NCBI GenBank assembly: GCA_039925965.1
Contig: JBDSXW010000005.1
Coordinates: forward strand, 131,982 to 195,981
Length of the DNA stretch: 64,000 nt
Reading direction: 5' to 3'
From: JAZKFT01 sp039925965
Lineage (GTDB): Bacteria > Bacteroidota > Bacteroidia > Chitinophagales > Chitinophagaceae
Below the pieces are notes generated by a model. It did not search any database. It worked only from the letters and a program-made list of their open reading frames with translations, and was not told the origin of the DNA. Every line of letters begins with the position of its first letter. Within the stretch, counting starts at the first letter, position 1. The position numbers and the translations under genes were made by a program. This document shows positions 1-8,556 of this stretch, piece after piece.

Positions 1-825
1 CCCAAACGGGTAGATAAACATGATTTCATTATTGGCATTGGCTGTTTGCCCCGCCTTGCGAAACAGGTTCTGAAACGATGGGTTTAAGCCATAGGGCGAA
101 TTGGCGATAATATCATTGGTAAGCGATAGTACTTCGGTGTACCGCCTATCCACCATGGCAATACGGGCAGCAGTACCCAGTGCCACACCGCGACTTACAC
201 GGCCCTGTTCAGCCGGAAGCCAGGGCAGGATAGGAGCGGCTGCTTTCAGGTCAGCCACCAGGAAGTCTACGATATCTTTTCTTGGCTTGCGTGTAGCGTT
301 GAAGAAATCGCTTTGCTCCAGTGGGCCTGTAAAAAAAGGTACATCACCAAAATAAATCATCAGATACCAGTAAGCAGATGCGCGTAACACCTTTGCCTCG
401 GCCTGCACTTTCGCGTACTCGGTTGGGTCCATGGCATCCTGCGCCCTGGTCATGTTAAACAGGAGGCTGTTGGCGCGCTGTATTACCTGGTAAAAGCCTG
501 CCCACAATTCACGTATGGTTCCGTCTGTTGGCGAGTAGGCACCCGAGCCGATGGTTCCGTTGAGACCGCGCTCCAAACCGAGTTCGGTATGCAGGTCCAT
601 TTTGGCATAGTAGGTAGTTGGATTACCGAAGCCTGGGCTGATCGTACGTGCACCATAGGCACTGTACACACCTGTTAGCGCCTGCTGTACCTGTGTAGAG
701 GTAGTATAAAATGCTTCGGAGGTAATCGTATCCAGCGGCAGTTTATTCAGGTATTTTTTGCAGGATGTGACGCCGGTTAGCAGGGCTGCCAATCCTGGTA
801 TCAATAAATATTTCTTGTAATTCAT
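1..825 (-). CDS. SusD/RagB-family starch-binding-like lipoprotein, cut by the window edge
   Basis: This is the N-terminal portion (about 275 residues) of a SusD/RagB-family glycan-binding outer-membrane lipoprotein; the rest lies beyond the left edge. The translation starts MNYKKYLLIPGLAALLTG and continues to a lipobox ending VTSC, followed by KKYLNKLPLDTIT, the usual SusD mature N-terminus. Typical SusD features follow, including a VYSAYGA stretch and helical repeats with AEAKVLRASAYWYL. An in-frame ATG two codons upstream (831) is an alternative start. It lies 28 bases downstream of the SusC gene on the same strand, so the two form a SusCD pair in which SusD caps the SusC barrel and delivers oligosaccharide. 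The family is clear; the ligand cannot be read from sequence, but the epimerase upstream suggests an amino sugar or mannose-type sugar. Confidence 0.92.
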   Translation of the reverse strand, partial: MNYKKYLLIPGLAALLTGVTSCKKYLNKLPLDTITSEAFYTTSTQVQQALTGVYSAYGARTISPGFGNPTTYYAKMDLHTELGLERGLNGTIGSGAYSPTDGTIRELWAGFYQVIQRANSLLFNMTRAQDAMDPTEYAKVQAEAKVLRASAYWYLMIYFGDVPFFTGPLEQSDFFNATRKPRKDIVDFLVADLKAAAPILPWLPAEQGRVSRGVALGTAARIAMVDRRYTEVLSLTNDIIANSPYGLNPSFQNLFRKAGQTANANNEIMFIYPFG

Positions 826-853
826 GGTCATAATTTTTTTAAAGTGAGTAGGA

Positions 854-3800
854 TTAAAACCTGATGTTTACACCACCAGTGATGGTTCTCATAATAGGGT
901 AGAAAGCGCCGCTGGTATTGCTGATCTCCGGATCGAAACCTGGCTCGTAATGAGAAACCGTCAATGGATTTACTACACTTATATAAAACCGGCACTGCTG
1001 CAAGGCTGCTTTATCCATCAGTTTCTTAGGCAGGTTATAGCCGAGCGTAATATGCTTCACCCGCATAAAAGCGCCATTCTTTAACCAATAGGTACTTTGG
1101 GTATAGTTGCCATTACCGCCCGAGTATAACCTTGGGTATTTGGCACCGGGGTTCGATGGTGTCCACCTGTCCAGAATAGGAGTAAGGCCCGAGGCGATCC
1201 AGTTGCCAGCGTTAAAGGGCTCTACGCCTACGCCGCTGATATAGTTGTCTCTTTTGCCAACACCGTAGATAAATACGCTCAGGTCAAAATCGGCATAACT
1301 CAAATTAATATCCGTGCTGTATTCATAGCGTGGAAAGTTATTGCCGGTAAGCATACGGTCACTGGCATTGATCACGCCATCTTTATTCATATCTACAAAC
1401 CGGATATCTCCTGCCCCTGTGGTACGGGTTCCGTTCGAAGGAGAGCTGAAATTGTCGCCGGTTTGGTACAGGCCATTCGCTGTATACAGGTTGTAGGAGT
1501 TAATCGGAAATCCGCCCCGGGCAATAAGACCTGCCGAGGTTACAATGTCCTGCCCCTTTGTGTCCAGCACCTTGTTAGTTACATCCGATAAATTTCCGGT
1601 AACGCTATAGGTAAATTTCCCGACCTTGTTTTTATAATTTGCCGAAAATTCCCAACCTTTATTGATCATAGAGCCAGCGTTGGTAGGTATGGAAGATACA
1701 TTGCTTACAAAACCTACATATAACGGACTGGGAACATCTATCACCATATCCGTTACTTTTTTCTCGTAATAATCAAACGTGATATTAAGTTTGTTCTTTA
1801 ACAAAATAAGATCGATACCCACATTCGTTTGCTTTGATTTTTCCCAGCTTAAGGATACATTCTGAACATTATTCAATGAGAAGCCACGACTAATCAGGTT
1901 GTTGAAATAATAGGCTGTGCCGGGATCGAGGGTGGAAGTAAATGGATAGTTGGAACCAATTTCCTGGTTACCCAGTTCGCCGTAGGAAGCCCTTATTTTT
2001 GCAAAATTGATGGCTTTGATATTTTGGAAGAACCCTTCTTTTGAAATTACCCAACCAGCACTTACACCCGGGAAGAAACCATGCTGCTGATCGAATGCCT
2101 GGCTAAACCTTGAAGTACCGTCGTAGCGTCCGGTAAGTTCCAGCAGGTAGCGGCCTTCGTAATCGTAATTTATCCGTCCAAAGTAACCGGCTACAGCACT
2201 TTCGCTGGCGCCGCCACCCACCTGCGGTTGCAGCGACGAAGTGGCTAGGTTTAAGTAAGGCCTGTCGGGATATTGCAGGCCAAAGCGGGTAGCCGACACG
2301 TTTTCAATATAATTGTCTACGGCCTGGAAACCGCCTTGTAACTTGATATTGTGTTTACCTGCAATGGAAAAATTGTAGCTGGCCGATGCAAAATATTGGT
2401 TAGAGTTAAAGCGGTTGTTGGAGTAGTTAATACTCGAGTCGCCAATGGCTGCTGAATAGTTAAGTTTACCCGTAAGTGGGTTGGCCGTGTACACATCGTA
2501 GGTACGGCCCGGCCTCACCGATTGGGTGTATGAGGTCCGGTTATTATAGGCCACTTCTACTACCAGGTTTTTGATGAGTTCGGCACGCAACCCAAAACGC
2601 ATAGAGAGCGTGGGCGTCTCCGTAGTTTGCGTATTAGAGGCCTCTGCCATGGCGATAGGATTGATGGAGTTCGACTGTCCGGCATCGCCGTATTTTCCTT
2701 CCTCAAATTTTCCTGGAAAATTTCGCGCCATGGTGATGGCACGTTGAATAATACTTGTAGGAGCCATGCCTGCAGGCACTTTGTTGGTGGCTTTCGTGTA
2801 AAAAATATCGGAGGTAAATTTTATTCTTTTGGTCACATTGACATCTCCATTGATACGCAGGTCGTATTTGGTAAAAGAGTTATTTAAAACCAGGCCCTGC
2901 TGGTTTAAATAAGTGCCCGAAGCCAGGAACGATGCCTTATCGCTGCCACCGCTCATGATCAGGTTGTGGTTCTGCATGAGACCGGTATTCTGGAAAATAA
3001 GGTCCTTCCAGTCGGTATTAAATACAGTGAAATTATTGGGCGCAGTAGTTTTGTACAAATCAATGGTAGCCTGGGAATAAGGCAAAACGGTAGAGCCGGT
3101 ATTAGCCACAGCTTCATTATTCAACAGCATATTATCTACCGCGGATAAAGTCTCCGGCATGTTGGTGGGCTGCTGCAGGCTCATAAAGCCATTATAGGCA
3201 ACCATAGTTTTTCCCGATTGTCCTCTTTTGGTTTTTACCAGGATCACACCGTTGGTAGCCCGTACGCCATAAACAGCCGTTGAGGCGGCATCTTTTAATA
3301 TAGAAATGCTTTCGATAATATTGGGGTCAATGTCGTTGAGGCTTACACCTTCCACACCATCTACAATGATAAGGGGCGCACTGCTGTTGTTAATAGAACC
3401 TACACCACGGATATTGATTTGTCCACCATCGCCGCCCGGCTGACCGCTGCCCTGCCGTACGGTAACGCCTGGTGCAAAGCCTTGTAACGCCATGCTGGTA
3501 GAAGCCAATGGTCGCTTTAGCAACTGGTCGCCTTTTAGTACCGAAACGGCGCTGGTAAGGTTGGCTTTTTTCTGCGAGCCATAACCAATTATCACTACAT
3601 CCTGCAAATCTTTTGCAGATTCTGTAAGGGAAATGTTCATGGCTCCGGTGCCAGCTACCACTTCTTTATTAGCGTACCCTGCACTGGTGATAATGAGGGT
3701 CTGCCCTTTGTTTGCGGTGATGGTGAAATCGCCGGTGGCAGAGGCCAGGGTGCTGCGTTTGGTGCCCTTCACCTGGATGGTGGCAGCCTCAATGGGGTTG

Positions 3801-3904
3801 CCGGTGTTATTGTCCGTAATTTTTCCGGTTACTTTTATTTCCTGTGCCAGCAGTAACTGGCCGGTGCCCAGCAGCAGCAACAGAAGTAATTGTAGTTTTC
3901 TCAT
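854..3904 (-). CDS. SusC/RagA-family TonB-linked outer-membrane receptor
   Basis: A 1016-residue TonB-dependent transporter that moves oligosaccharides across the outer membrane. A signal peptide ends near LLLAQ, followed by a carboxypeptidase-regulatory-like domain (about residues 24-95, VTGKITDNNTGNPIEAATI). The plug domain then carries the SusC hallmarks GYGSQKKANLTSAVS, INIRGVGSI, PLIIVDGVEG and a long barrel ending in NIRF with a terminal aromatic residue. Length is normal for the family. It sits 29 bases after the oxidoreductase and 28 bases before SusD, so the four minus-strand genes look like one operon read epimerase, oxidoreductase, SusC, SusD. No N-terminal STN domain is present, so it is probably not an anti-sigma-signalling receptor; the divergent ROK gene is the likelier regulator. 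The transported sugar is inferred only from context. Confidence 0.96.
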   Translation of the reverse strand: MRKLQLLLLLLLGTGQLLLAQEIKVTGKITDNNTGNPIEAATIQVKGTKRSTLASATGDFTITANKGQTLIITSAGYANKEVVAGTGAMNISLTESAKDLQDVVIIGYGSQKKANLTSAVSVLKGDQLLKRPLASTSMALQGFAPGVTVRQGSGQPGGDGGQINIRGVGSINNSSAPLIIVDGVEGVSLNDIDPNIIESISILKDAASTAVYGVRATNGVILVKTKRGQSGKTMVAYNGFMSLQQPTNMPETLSAVDNMLLNNEAVANTGSTVLPYSQATIDLYKTTAPNNFTVFNTDWKDLIFQNTGLMQNHNLIMSGGSDKASFLASGTYLNQQGLVLNNSFTKYDLRINGDVNVTKRIKFTSDIFYTKATNKVPAGMAPTSIIQRAITMARNFPGKFEEGKYGDAGQSNSINPIAMAEASNTQTTETPTLSMRFGLRAELIKNLVVEVAYNNRTSYTQSVRPGRTYDVYTANPLTGKLNYSAAIGDSSINYSNNRFNSNQYFASASYNFSIAGKHNIKLQGGFQAVDNYIENVSATRFGLQYPDRPYLNLATSSLQPQVGGGASESAVAGYFGRINYDYEGRYLLELTGRYDGTSRFSQAFDQQHGFFPGVSAGWVISKEGFFQNIKAINFAKIRASYGELGNQEIGSNYPFTSTLDPGTAYYFNNLISRGFSLNNVQNVSLSWEKSKQTNVGIDLILLKNKLNITFDYYEKKVTDMVIDVPSPLYVGFVSNVSSIPTNAGSMINKGWEFSANYKNKVGKFTYSVTGNLSDVTNKVLDTKGQDIVTSAGLIARGGFPINSYNLYTANGLYQTGDNFSSPSNGTRTTGAGDIRFVDMNKDGVINASDRMLTGNNFPRYEYSTDINLSYADFDLSVFIYGVGKRDNYISGVGVEPFNAGNWIASGLTPILDRWTPSNPGAKYPRLYSGGNGNYTQSTYWLKNGAFMRVKHITLGYNLPKKLMDKAALQQCRFYISVVNPLTVSHYEPGFDPEISNTSGAFYPIMRTITGGVNIRF

Positions 3905-3933
3905 ATGGCTTGTTTTGTTTTGAATGATGGTCG

Positions 3934-5814
3934 TTATTTAAAATCTCCGTGGTGATTTATGGGCTTCAGGCTAAAAGGATCCAACGTTTTGTCCAGTAAT
4001 ACAGCCAACTCTGATCTCGTAATGCCGCGTTTGAAATCAAATAATGGCAGGCCCCAGGCTTCCCATTTTGATGCTATTTCTTTAGTGAATTGTGATCGAT
4101 TTTTATTGGTAAAACCCAATTTTTTTTGCTGGCCTGTATTAAAAATGGTGGCAATAGCTGTGGCTACAGAAAGGGCTTGTCCGGACGACGGTACCACTTT
4201 GCCAAACGGTTTAAACCCATCTGTAAATTTTTTTTTATCAACCAAAGAATCTGGGTAAAACCAGGTTTGGTTCGCCCACTGAAACGGTATGCCCGTGCCT
4301 TTTAAGATACCGGTAGCGCCTATCTTTTGGATGGATTGAAAATGAGGATGGGCAATGCCTGCATCCCTGTATGGCATTAACAAGGCGTTATTATCCAGCA
4401 ACGCTTGCTGTACTTTTCTTACCGGTACCTGCCTTGGCTGCTGTCCGCTTTTTACTGATAAGGCAGCCAAAATACCGGCAGCCTGCCCGGTGAGCAATAC
4501 TACTGGCTGGAGGCGCGTGGTGCCATTTACCACATTGCTTACGCTGATACTTTTTTCGCAAACGATGAGGCCGTTCATTTTCTCCGGTATCAGGCTGCCG
4601 AGAGGAATATTGTACGAAGGGATGGGGTAAAACTCCAGGTGTTGTGGCGCAGCAGGATTTTTTTTGTGGTGATGATCGATGGGATAGTCACCTACTGCAA
4701 TGCCCGTCCGGTAATAGTTTTGGTCAAAAGGTTCGGCAATATGGTTAATAGTTAATCTAGCCAAACCCTTTACCCGCCTGCTTTCCCGGTAATAGGGCAT
4801 GATGGCAAGGCCATCTGTGGTATTAAACTCATCGATAGCTACACCAAGATTTTTAAAGCCGAGTTGATGCTGAATAAAATATACAAATCGTAATGTTTGC
4901 TGTTTGGCTTTTCTCAGTTCCACAATTTGTTGTTCGTGGCTAAGGCCTATAGTGTTGATGTAAATATCGTTGCCGTACGTAGGCCAGTTGATCATGTATT
5001 TGCCATTGGGCAATTTGGCATAGTCCAGCATTTTTTGAGCATCTACATTGGGCGCTTTGCGGGATGTGTTTTTGTAGAAGTCCGTACAGGCACCATCAAA
5101 CTCATCTGGCGTATAGGCTGCAGGCTTTTCAATGGTTTGGTCGGTACCTGCGCCAAAATCTTTTAAAATGGCCACATAGGTAAGGTCCTGGATAATGTCG
5201 TTTGATGTGGTTACGCCTACATTTTCACCGGTGGTAGCACCGTCTTCCATACCCAAACTAAAAGGCACTTTTGCCGAAGCCAAAACGTCGCCCAACTCGG
5301 TAGCTTCTATTACCTGCTTCGCATAAATAGTGGTAGTGTCGTTTGTTTTGAGATTGAGGAAGCGGGCACCGGTAACCTGGTCTCGTTGTACGATGGCCGA
5401 AAGAAAACGCAATTCGTATTGCACAGTAAGCGCTGTTGCTGCTGCCGCCATGGCTTTAAAAATGCTATCTGCTACATGTGGTTCAAAATGGGTGTTACTG
5501 ATCCAGCCGGTGGCAACTTTTTGGGCACCGCCGTATACTTGGTAAATGGCATTTCTAAACTCGTTCCAGATGCCGGAAGGGAGGTTGTGGTTGCCATCGA
5601 TGGCACTTACGCCAGCCGTTGAAAGCATGCCGCCCAGCCAGGTGCTTTCTTCGGCGATAATCGTTGGCACACCCATCCTGGCACTTTGAATACCAGCCGC
5701 AGTTCCGCCTGTGCCGCCACCAATCACTAGTATGTCGGTCCGTATTACCGGGCCTGCAAAAGCATTTGTTGCTAACAGTAAAAAAAACAGGAATATGGTT
5801 GATGTTATTTTCAA
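3934..5814 (-). CDS. Exported FAD-dependent oxidoreductase
   Basis: About 626 residues starting from a TTG codon at 5814, which gives MKITSTIFLFFLLLATNAFA, a clean signal peptide. The longer open frame (to 5952) would run back into the epimerase gene and put a basic, non-signal stretch in front, so the TTG start 11 bases after the epimerase stop is preferred. After the signal comes a Rossmann dinucleotide motif, ILVIGGGTGGTAAG (glycines at about 32-37), followed by GGMLSTAGVSA, matching the FAD_oxidored type (Pfam PF12831) often found in Bacteroidota polysaccharide loci. The reaction is unknown; related proteins are thought to oxidise sugars or sugar acids in the periplasm. It is the second gene of the operon with the epimerase and SusCD. 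The family assignment is firm, the substrate is not. Confidence 0.88.
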   Translation of the reverse strand: MKITSTIFLFFLLLATNAFAGPVIRTDILVIGGGTGGTAAGIQSARMGVPTIIAEESTWLGGMLSTAGVSAIDGNHNLPSGIWNEFRNAIYQVYGGAQKVATGWISNTHFEPHVADSIFKAMAAAATALTVQYELRFLSAIVQRDQVTGARFLNLKTNDTTTIYAKQVIEATELGDVLASAKVPFSLGMEDGATTGENVGVTTSNDIIQDLTYVAILKDFGAGTDQTIEKPAAYTPDEFDGACTDFYKNTSRKAPNVDAQKMLDYAKLPNGKYMINWPTYGNDIYINTIGLSHEQQIVELRKAKQQTLRFVYFIQHQLGFKNLGVAIDEFNTTDGLAIMPYYRESRRVKGLARLTINHIAEPFDQNYYRTGIAVGDYPIDHHHKKNPAAPQHLEFYPIPSYNIPLGSLIPEKMNGLIVCEKSISVSNVVNGTTRLQPVVLLTGQAAGILAALSVKSGQQPRQVPVRKVQQALLDNNALLMPYRDAGIAHPHFQSIQKIGATGILKGTGIPFQWANQTWFYPDSLVDKKKFTDGFKPFGKVVPSSGQALSVATAIATIFNTGQQKKLGFTNKNRSQFTKEIASKWEAWGLPLFDFKRGITRSELAVLLDKTLDPFSLKPINHHGDFK

Positions 5815-5825
5815 TACGATATGAA

Positions 5826-7043
5826 TTAATCTTTTATTTCCAGCGTTTTCCAAACCTGATACAAAGCCCTTGGTACGTGAAAACAGCCTTTCCACTTTGC
5901 GCCTTTTGCGGTTAACAATACTTCGCCCCGGCGGTTGAGGTAGCCAAACCATTCGCCGCCATAGGTATCGTCCCTAAAATGCTTCCAGGTATAGTCGTGT
6001 ACTTTCAGAAACCAGTCGGCGCAACGTTGATCGCCAGTAAGGGTGTAGGCTTTGGCCAGGGCCACCAGCGTTTCTACATGCACCCACCATAGCTTTTGAT
6101 CCCACTCCAGTTGCGGCGGTGGGTAGTTTTTTACATCGAGGAAATAAAAGATGCCGCCGAATTCCTTATCCCAACCATACTCGAGGCTTTGGAGCATAAT
6201 ATTTTTGGCTTTTTCTATAAGGGTGGTATCGTTAAGGCGCGTGCCGAGATCCATGATGAACCACATGGATTCGATGCTATGACCTGGGTTTACTACCCGG
6301 CCTTCGAAGCTGTCGCAAAAGCTACCGTCTTCGAATACATTTTCCAATATCAATCCGATTTCAGGCTGGTAAAAAACTTCCATCACTTCATGAATAACAT
6401 CGGGGATAAAGCTGTTTACCTTTTCGGTTCCAATAATATGCTCCAACTCGAGGGAGAGGTTGCAGAGAATCATCGGCAGCGAAAAATTCTTGATGTTGCG
6501 GGTACCTGGATAGGCTTTATTATAAACACCTTTCCAATTGTCTTTCCGCCTGATGATGTTTTCGAAAGTATCGAGGGCAATTTTTTTATACTGGTCGTTG
6601 GGCGTGGCTTTATCCAGCGACGCAAAGGCCATGGTGGCAAAGCAGTCGGCGAAAATATTATAGGGCTGCACCAGCGGCTTTCCATCGGCAGTAAGCGCAA
6701 AGTACCAGTTGCCTGCTTCGTCACGACCGTGTTTTTCGAGAAATCCGGCACCATGTTCAGCCATTTTCAGCCATGCTGGATTTTGTTGTACATAGTTATA
6801 CATAAAGCTGAAGCACCACACTTCACGGCCCTGCAGCCACATAAACTTGTCGGTATCGTACACGTTTCCCGTCCGGTCGAGCGATGTATTGAAACCACCA
6901 TTTACCATATCCGCACTATGGTTAAGCCAAAATGGGAGTACGTTATTCAACAACTCATTTTTGTATATCCTGGCATAGGGTGCCAGCGAAATTTTTGAAG
7001 GCAATGGGTGCTCGGCTGCGATATTTGCCACGGCTTCTACCAT
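5826..7043 (-). CDS. AGE-family N-acyl-D-glucosamine 2-epimerase-like protein
   Basis: About 405 residues from the ATG giving MVEAVANIAAEH; an upstream in-frame start at 7076 only adds an unlikely AT-rich leader. The protein is an (alpha/alpha)6-barrel sugar 2-epimerase of the AGE/renin-binding-protein family. Diagnostic segments are FMWLQGREVWCFSFMY near the N-terminus, NPGHSIESMWF and HVETLVAL carrying the catalytic-type histidines, and KGCFHVPRALYQVW at the C-terminus. The last motif is characteristic of the N-acylglucosamine 2-epimerase branch, which interconverts GlcNAc and ManNAc, rather than cellobiose 2-epimerases, although the two share a fold. There is no signal peptide, so it is cytoplasmic. 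It is first in the operon with the oxidoreductase and SusCD and lies opposite a ROK regulator, a family that often senses amino-sugar derivatives. A sialic-acid or ManNAc-linked role is inference. Confidence 0.88.
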   Translation of the reverse strand: MVEAVANIAAEHPLPSKISLAPYARIYKNELLNNVLPFWLNHSADMVNGGFNTSLDRTGNVYDTDKFMWLQGREVWCFSFMYNYVQQNPAWLKMAEHGAGFLEKHGRDEAGNWYFALTADGKPLVQPYNIFADCFATMAFASLDKATPNDQYKKIALDTFENIIRRKDNWKGVYNKAYPGTRNIKNFSLPMILCNLSLELEHIIGTEKVNSFIPDVIHEVMEVFYQPEIGLILENVFEDGSFCDSFEGRVVNPGHSIESMWFIMDLGTRLNDTTLIEKAKNIMLQSLEYGWDKEFGGIFYFLDVKNYPPPQLEWDQKLWWVHVETLVALAKAYTLTGDQRCADWFLKVHDYTWKHFRDDTYGGEWFGYLNRRGEVLLTAKGAKWKGCFHVPRALYQVWKTLEIKD

Positions 7044-7061
7044 ATAAATAATATTAATTAC

Positions 7062-7108
7062 AAAGTTCAGGTACAATATTATTTAAATTTTTTAACTTCC
7101 TGTACTTT
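7062..7108. promoter_or_regulatory. Inverted repeat in the divergent epimerase/ROK promoter region
   Basis: The 149-base intergenic space between the divergent epimerase and ROK starts holds an imperfect inverted repeat: AAAGTTCAGGTA at 7062-7073 and, on the other strand, AAAGTACAGGAA (7097-7108), 10 of 12 positions identical. The half-sites are 35 bases centre to centre, about three helical turns, which would suit binding by a dimer of dimers or looping. The position between a ROK-type regulator and the operon it probably controls makes it the best operator candidate here. Binding is inferred; only the repeat is seen. Confidence 0.45.
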
Positions 7109-7192
7109 TATAAAAGATTTATTTTGTTTTGCAGGACGCCATTTACTTCACTGTAAGTTCATCAGTTATCATTTCTTAATTATCTTAGCCGG

Positions 7193-8416
7193 ATGGCGCA
7201 GCACAATTTTGAAGTTTTTTCGAACGACAATCCACCCGGTGGCGTGGCTTACAAAAACAAAGAATTAAAAAAGGCGATTATCATCCAGATTGATAAGGCC
7301 GGCGATACCACTATTAACGACCTGGCGAAGGAGCTGGCCATCAGCACCCCCAAAATTACCAGCCTGGTTAATGAGCTGATAGAGGAGGGCTTGCTGCAGG
7401 AGGAGGGTAAAACGGATTCTACAGGCGGACGTAAAGCCAGTATTTATGGGCTCGTGAGCAATGCCTGCTATTTTATTGGGGTAGATGTAAAACGTTTTGG
7501 TATCAATATCGGGCTGCTCGATTTTAAGAAACACCTGGTATCCATTAAAGAAAATGTTCCCTACACGCTGGAGAATACTGCCCAATCGCTCAACGATCTT
7601 ATTGGCTGCATCGAAGATTTTATTAAGGAACAAAAATTGGGAAAGGATAAGATCCTGGGTATTGGAATTAATTTATCTGGCAGGATTAATAACATTACTG
7701 GCTACAGCTATAGCTTTTTTCATTTTCACGAAGAGCCACTGAGCGAAACGATACAAAAAGAATTGGGCATCCCCACTTTCCTGGAAAATGATAGCCGTGC
7801 CATGGCCTATGGTGAGTTTTGCAGCGGGGTAGTGGCAGGCGAAAAGAACGTTCTTTTTGTAAACCTCGATTACGGTACCGGCCTTGGCGTATTGGTCGAT
7901 GGCAAGCTATATTATGGTAAGTCGGGCTTTAGTGGTGAATTTGGACATATTCCATTTTTTTACAATGAGATTATTTGCCAGTGTGGCAAAAAAGGATGCC
8001 TTGAGACCGAGGTGTCCGGCGTGGCGCTGATCCGTATGTTTAAGGAAAAAATTGCGGCGGGATCAACATCCAGCTTGCTGAAAAAAAATAAAAATATAGA
8101 CGATATAAAACTGGCCGACCTGGTGGAAGCCGCACTCAATGAGGATGTACTGGTGATAGAGCTCCTGGCGGAATTCAGTGATAAACTGGGCCGGGCCATG
8201 GCGGTGCTCATTAATTTGTTCAATCCCGAACTGGTGGTTCTGGGCGGCACGATAGCCAAAACCGGTGATTATGTTCGCCTGCCAGGCCGCAGTGCCCTCA
8301 ACAAATATTCGTTGAGCCTGGTAAACAGTGATACCCAATTTAAACTATCCAAACTCGGCGATAAGGCCGGCGTAATGGGCGGCTGTTTAATAGCGAGGAA
8401 TAAGATTTTATCGTAG
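7193..8416 (+). CDS. ROK-family transcriptional regulator / sugar kinase-like protein
   Basis: A 407-residue ROK protein with an N-terminal winged helix-turn-helix (about residues 25-85; NDLAKELAISTPKITSLVNE and GRKASIYGL) followed by an actin-fold ROK domain. The sugar-site region has FLENDSRAMAYGE, retaining the Asp that is the catalytic base in ROK kinases, then LDYGTGLGVLVDG for phosphate contact. The zinc motif ICQCGKKGCLETE (CxCGxxGCxE pattern) is intact. This is the NagC/XylR/Mlc layout: DNA binding relieved by a sugar or sugar phosphate. It is divergent from the epimerase-FAD-SusCD operon and an inverted repeat lies between them, so it probably regulates that operon. Retained kinase residues leave a dual role possible. 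A strong hairpin follows the gene. Confidence 0.92.
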   Translation: MAQHNFEVFSNDNPPGGVAYKNKELKKAIIIQIDKAGDTTINDLAKELAISTPKITSLVNELIEEGLLQEEGKTDSTGGRKASIYGLVSNACYFIGVDVKRFGINIGLLDFKKHLVSIKENVPYTLENTAQSLNDLIGCIEDFIKEQKLGKDKILGIGINLSGRINNITGYSYSFFHFHEEPLSETIQKELGIPTFLENDSRAMAYGEFCSGVVAGEKNVLFVNLDYGTGLGVLVDGKLYYGKSGFSGEFGHIPFFYNEIICQCGKKGCLETEVSGVALIRMFKEKIAAGSTSSLLKKNKNIDDIKLADLVEAALNEDVLVIELLAEFSDKLGRAMAVLINLFNPELVVLGGTIAKTGDYVRLPGRSALNKYSLSLVNSDTQFKLSKLGDKAGVMGGCLIARNKILS

Positions 8417-8504
8417 ATGGATGGCAATGGATGGGTTGCGAAATTATATCGGTGATATCTGCCAAAAGAGTGATATTAATTTCAAACCTGGAAAGTCTAC
8501 TACA

Positions 8505-8536
8505 AAAAAATGGAAGCGTTGAAGCTTCCATTTTTT
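8505..8536. terminator. Bidirectional intrinsic terminator
   Basis: A 13-bp perfect stem, AAAAAATGGAAGC paired with GCTTCCATTTTTT, with a 6-base loop. The run of A on one side and T on the other makes it able to end transcription in both directions. It sits between the convergent ROK gene (plus) and the T9SS protein gene (minus), 88 bases after the ROK stop and 20 bases from the other stop. Confidence 0.85.
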
Positions 8537-8556
8537 ATTACTGATGGGTATTGACG

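Noticed and set aside
3633..3923. 96-codon plus-strand frame opposite the SusC N-terminus
   Set aside because: It is a mirror of the SusC coding region; the opposite strand gives full family motifs and this frame has none.
6096..6998. 300-codon plus-strand frame opposite the epimerase
   Set aside because: Long but entirely antisense to a gene with intact AGE motifs; its translation has no family features.
7120..7140. TATTTTG upstream of ROK as a Bacteroidota -7 element
   Set aside because: Spacing between TA and TTTG is one base instead of two, so it does not fit the TAnnTTTG consensus.
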